Part shown: positions 63,375-64,000 of the stretch, piece by piece
How the letters are laid out: the number at the start of each line of letters is the position of its first letter
How positions within the stretch are numbered: the first letter of the stretch is position 1
NCBI RefSeq assembly: GCF_001632775.1
Contig: NZ_CP015249.1
Span: 62,001-126,000, forward strand
DNA: 64,000 nt
Source of the DNA: Dokdonella koreensis DS-123
GTDB taxonomy: Bacteria > Pseudomonadota > Gammaproteobacteria > Xanthomonadales > Rhodanobacteraceae
Direction of reading: 5' to 3'
Notes under the pieces: model-generated
What the model saw: only the letters and a program-made list of their open reading frames with translations
Databases searched by the model: none
Told to the model about the DNA's origin: nothing
Made by a program: the position numbers and the translations under genes

Positions 63375-64000
63375 ATGAATTTTTCCCAGTTCTTCATCAC
63401 GCGCCCGGTGTTCGCCGGCGTGCTGTCGGCACTGATCCTGCTTGCCGGCCTGATCGCGATCCCGTCGCTGCCGATCTCCGAGTACCCGGAAGTCGTGCCG
63501 CCGACGGTGGTCGTGCGCACCACCTATCCCGGCGCCAACCCGCAGGTCATCGCCGATACCGTGGCCGGGCCGCTGGAACAGGCGATCACCGGCGTGGAAG
63601 GCATGCTCTACCAGTTCTCGCAGGCGACCAGCGACGGCGTCATGACGCTGACCGTCACCTTCAAGCTCGGCACCGACGTCGACAAGGCGCAGGTGCTGGT
63701 GCAGAACCGGGTCGCGCAGGCCACGCCCAAGCTGCCGCAGGACGTCCAGCGCATCGGCGTCACCGTCAACAAGTCCACGCCCGACATCACCATGGGCGTG
63801 TTCCTGACCTCGCCGGACGGACGCTACGACCTCAACTACCTCGCCAACTACATGGTGCTGCACGTCAAGGACGAGCTGGCCAAGATCGACGGCGTCGGCG
63901 ACGTGCAGCAGTTCGGCGGCGGCAACTACTCGATGCGCGTATGGCTCGACCCGGAGAAGGTCGCCGCGCGCGGCCTGACGGCCACCGACATCGCCAACGC
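63375..64000 (+). CDS. RND efflux permease (MexF/AcrB-type), N-terminal part
   Basis: The first 208 residues are visible; the gene runs off the window. MNFSQFFITRPVFAGVLSAL is the first transmembrane helix region, followed by ISEYPEVVPPTVVVRTTYPGANPQVIADTVAGPLEQAITGVE. The frame continues with MTLTVTFKLGTDVDKAQVLVQNRVAQATPKLPQDVQ. This is closest in pattern to MexF/BpeF-type members. It is 74 bp downstream of the adaptor gene and under the TetR-controlled promoter. Confidence 0.93.
   Translation, partial: MNFSQFFITRPVFAGVLSALILLAGLIAIPSLPISEYPEVVPPTVVVRTTYPGANPQVIADTVAGPLEQAITGVEGMLYQFSQATSDGVMTLTVTFKLGTDVDKAQVLVQNRVAQATPKLPQDVQRIGVTVNKSTPDITMGVFLTSPDGRYDLNYLANYMVLHVKDELAKIDGVGDVQQFGGGNYSMRVWLDPEKVAARGLTATDIAN

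Overview
This is a GC-rich (roughly 68-70% by eye), gene-dense bacterial chromosome segment with short intergenic gaps. It suggests a gammaproteobacterium of the Xanthomonadales/Lysobacterales, most likely a Rhodanobacteraceae-type genome such as a Dokdonella relative. The reasons are a XanB2-type chorismatase, a UbiK-ComM pair, a PilU retraction ATPase, a MexEF-type efflux operon, and a small NHLP-related RiPP cassette known mostly from Xanthomonadaceae-type genomes. The organism name is inference. No rRNA, tRNA, CRISPR array, IS element or prophage was seen.

Layout. 1-6.0 kb: end of mnmG, tex, a GNAT acetyltransferase, a rhomboid protease, and a TerC/Alx membrane protein behind a yybP-ykoY (Mn2+) riboswitch. 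6.2-12.5 kb: rlmI, a xanB2-like chorismatase, and two tandem LTA-synthase-like phosphoglycerol transferases. 12.6-23.2 kb: glnE, a GPP34 protein, a serine hydrolase, lemA-htpX, pilU, and a DUF4398/OmpA lipoprotein pair. 23.2-26.6 kb: a hairpin-rich leader before a DUF465 gene, cystathionine beta-synthase, and a methyltransferase. 26.7-32.7 kb: an acetate/organic-acid block (response regulator, acs, DcaP-like porin, MFS transporter). 32.9-36.6 kb: aldo/keto reductase, P-II protein (glnK/glnB), ubiK, comM.

36.6-42.2 kb is the most unusual part. A SagB-related dehydrogenase diverges from a 93-residue NHLP-like RiPP precursor. This is followed by a very large class-III-cyclase/TPR membrane protein and then a cNMP-binding GGDEF protein. 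It matches the poorly characterised 'putative modified peptide / peptide maturation dehydrogenase / peptide modification system cyclase' set.

42.4-46.6 kb: the glyoxylate shunt (aceA, aceB) with a divergent LysR regulator. 46.5-50.3 kb: small membrane proteins, an FHA-GGDEF protein, a YbaY-type lipoprotein. 50.4-54.7 kb: Lhr helicase. 54.8-60.4 kb: hxlR/qorB-like pair, VIT transporter, Ser/Thr kinase-TPR with its ECF sigma factor. 60.5-64 kb: DsbA-fold isomerase and a TetR regulator divergent from an RND efflux adaptor and the start of its pump.

The acs/transport block and aceBA together give uptake, activation and anaplerotic use of acetate. Several regulatory sites are directly visible: paired TetR operators, HxlR inverted repeats, a near-perfect palindrome upstream of glnK, the Mn riboswitch, two apparently leaderless promoters (rlmI, glnE), and a duplicated about 140-bp intergenic repeat.
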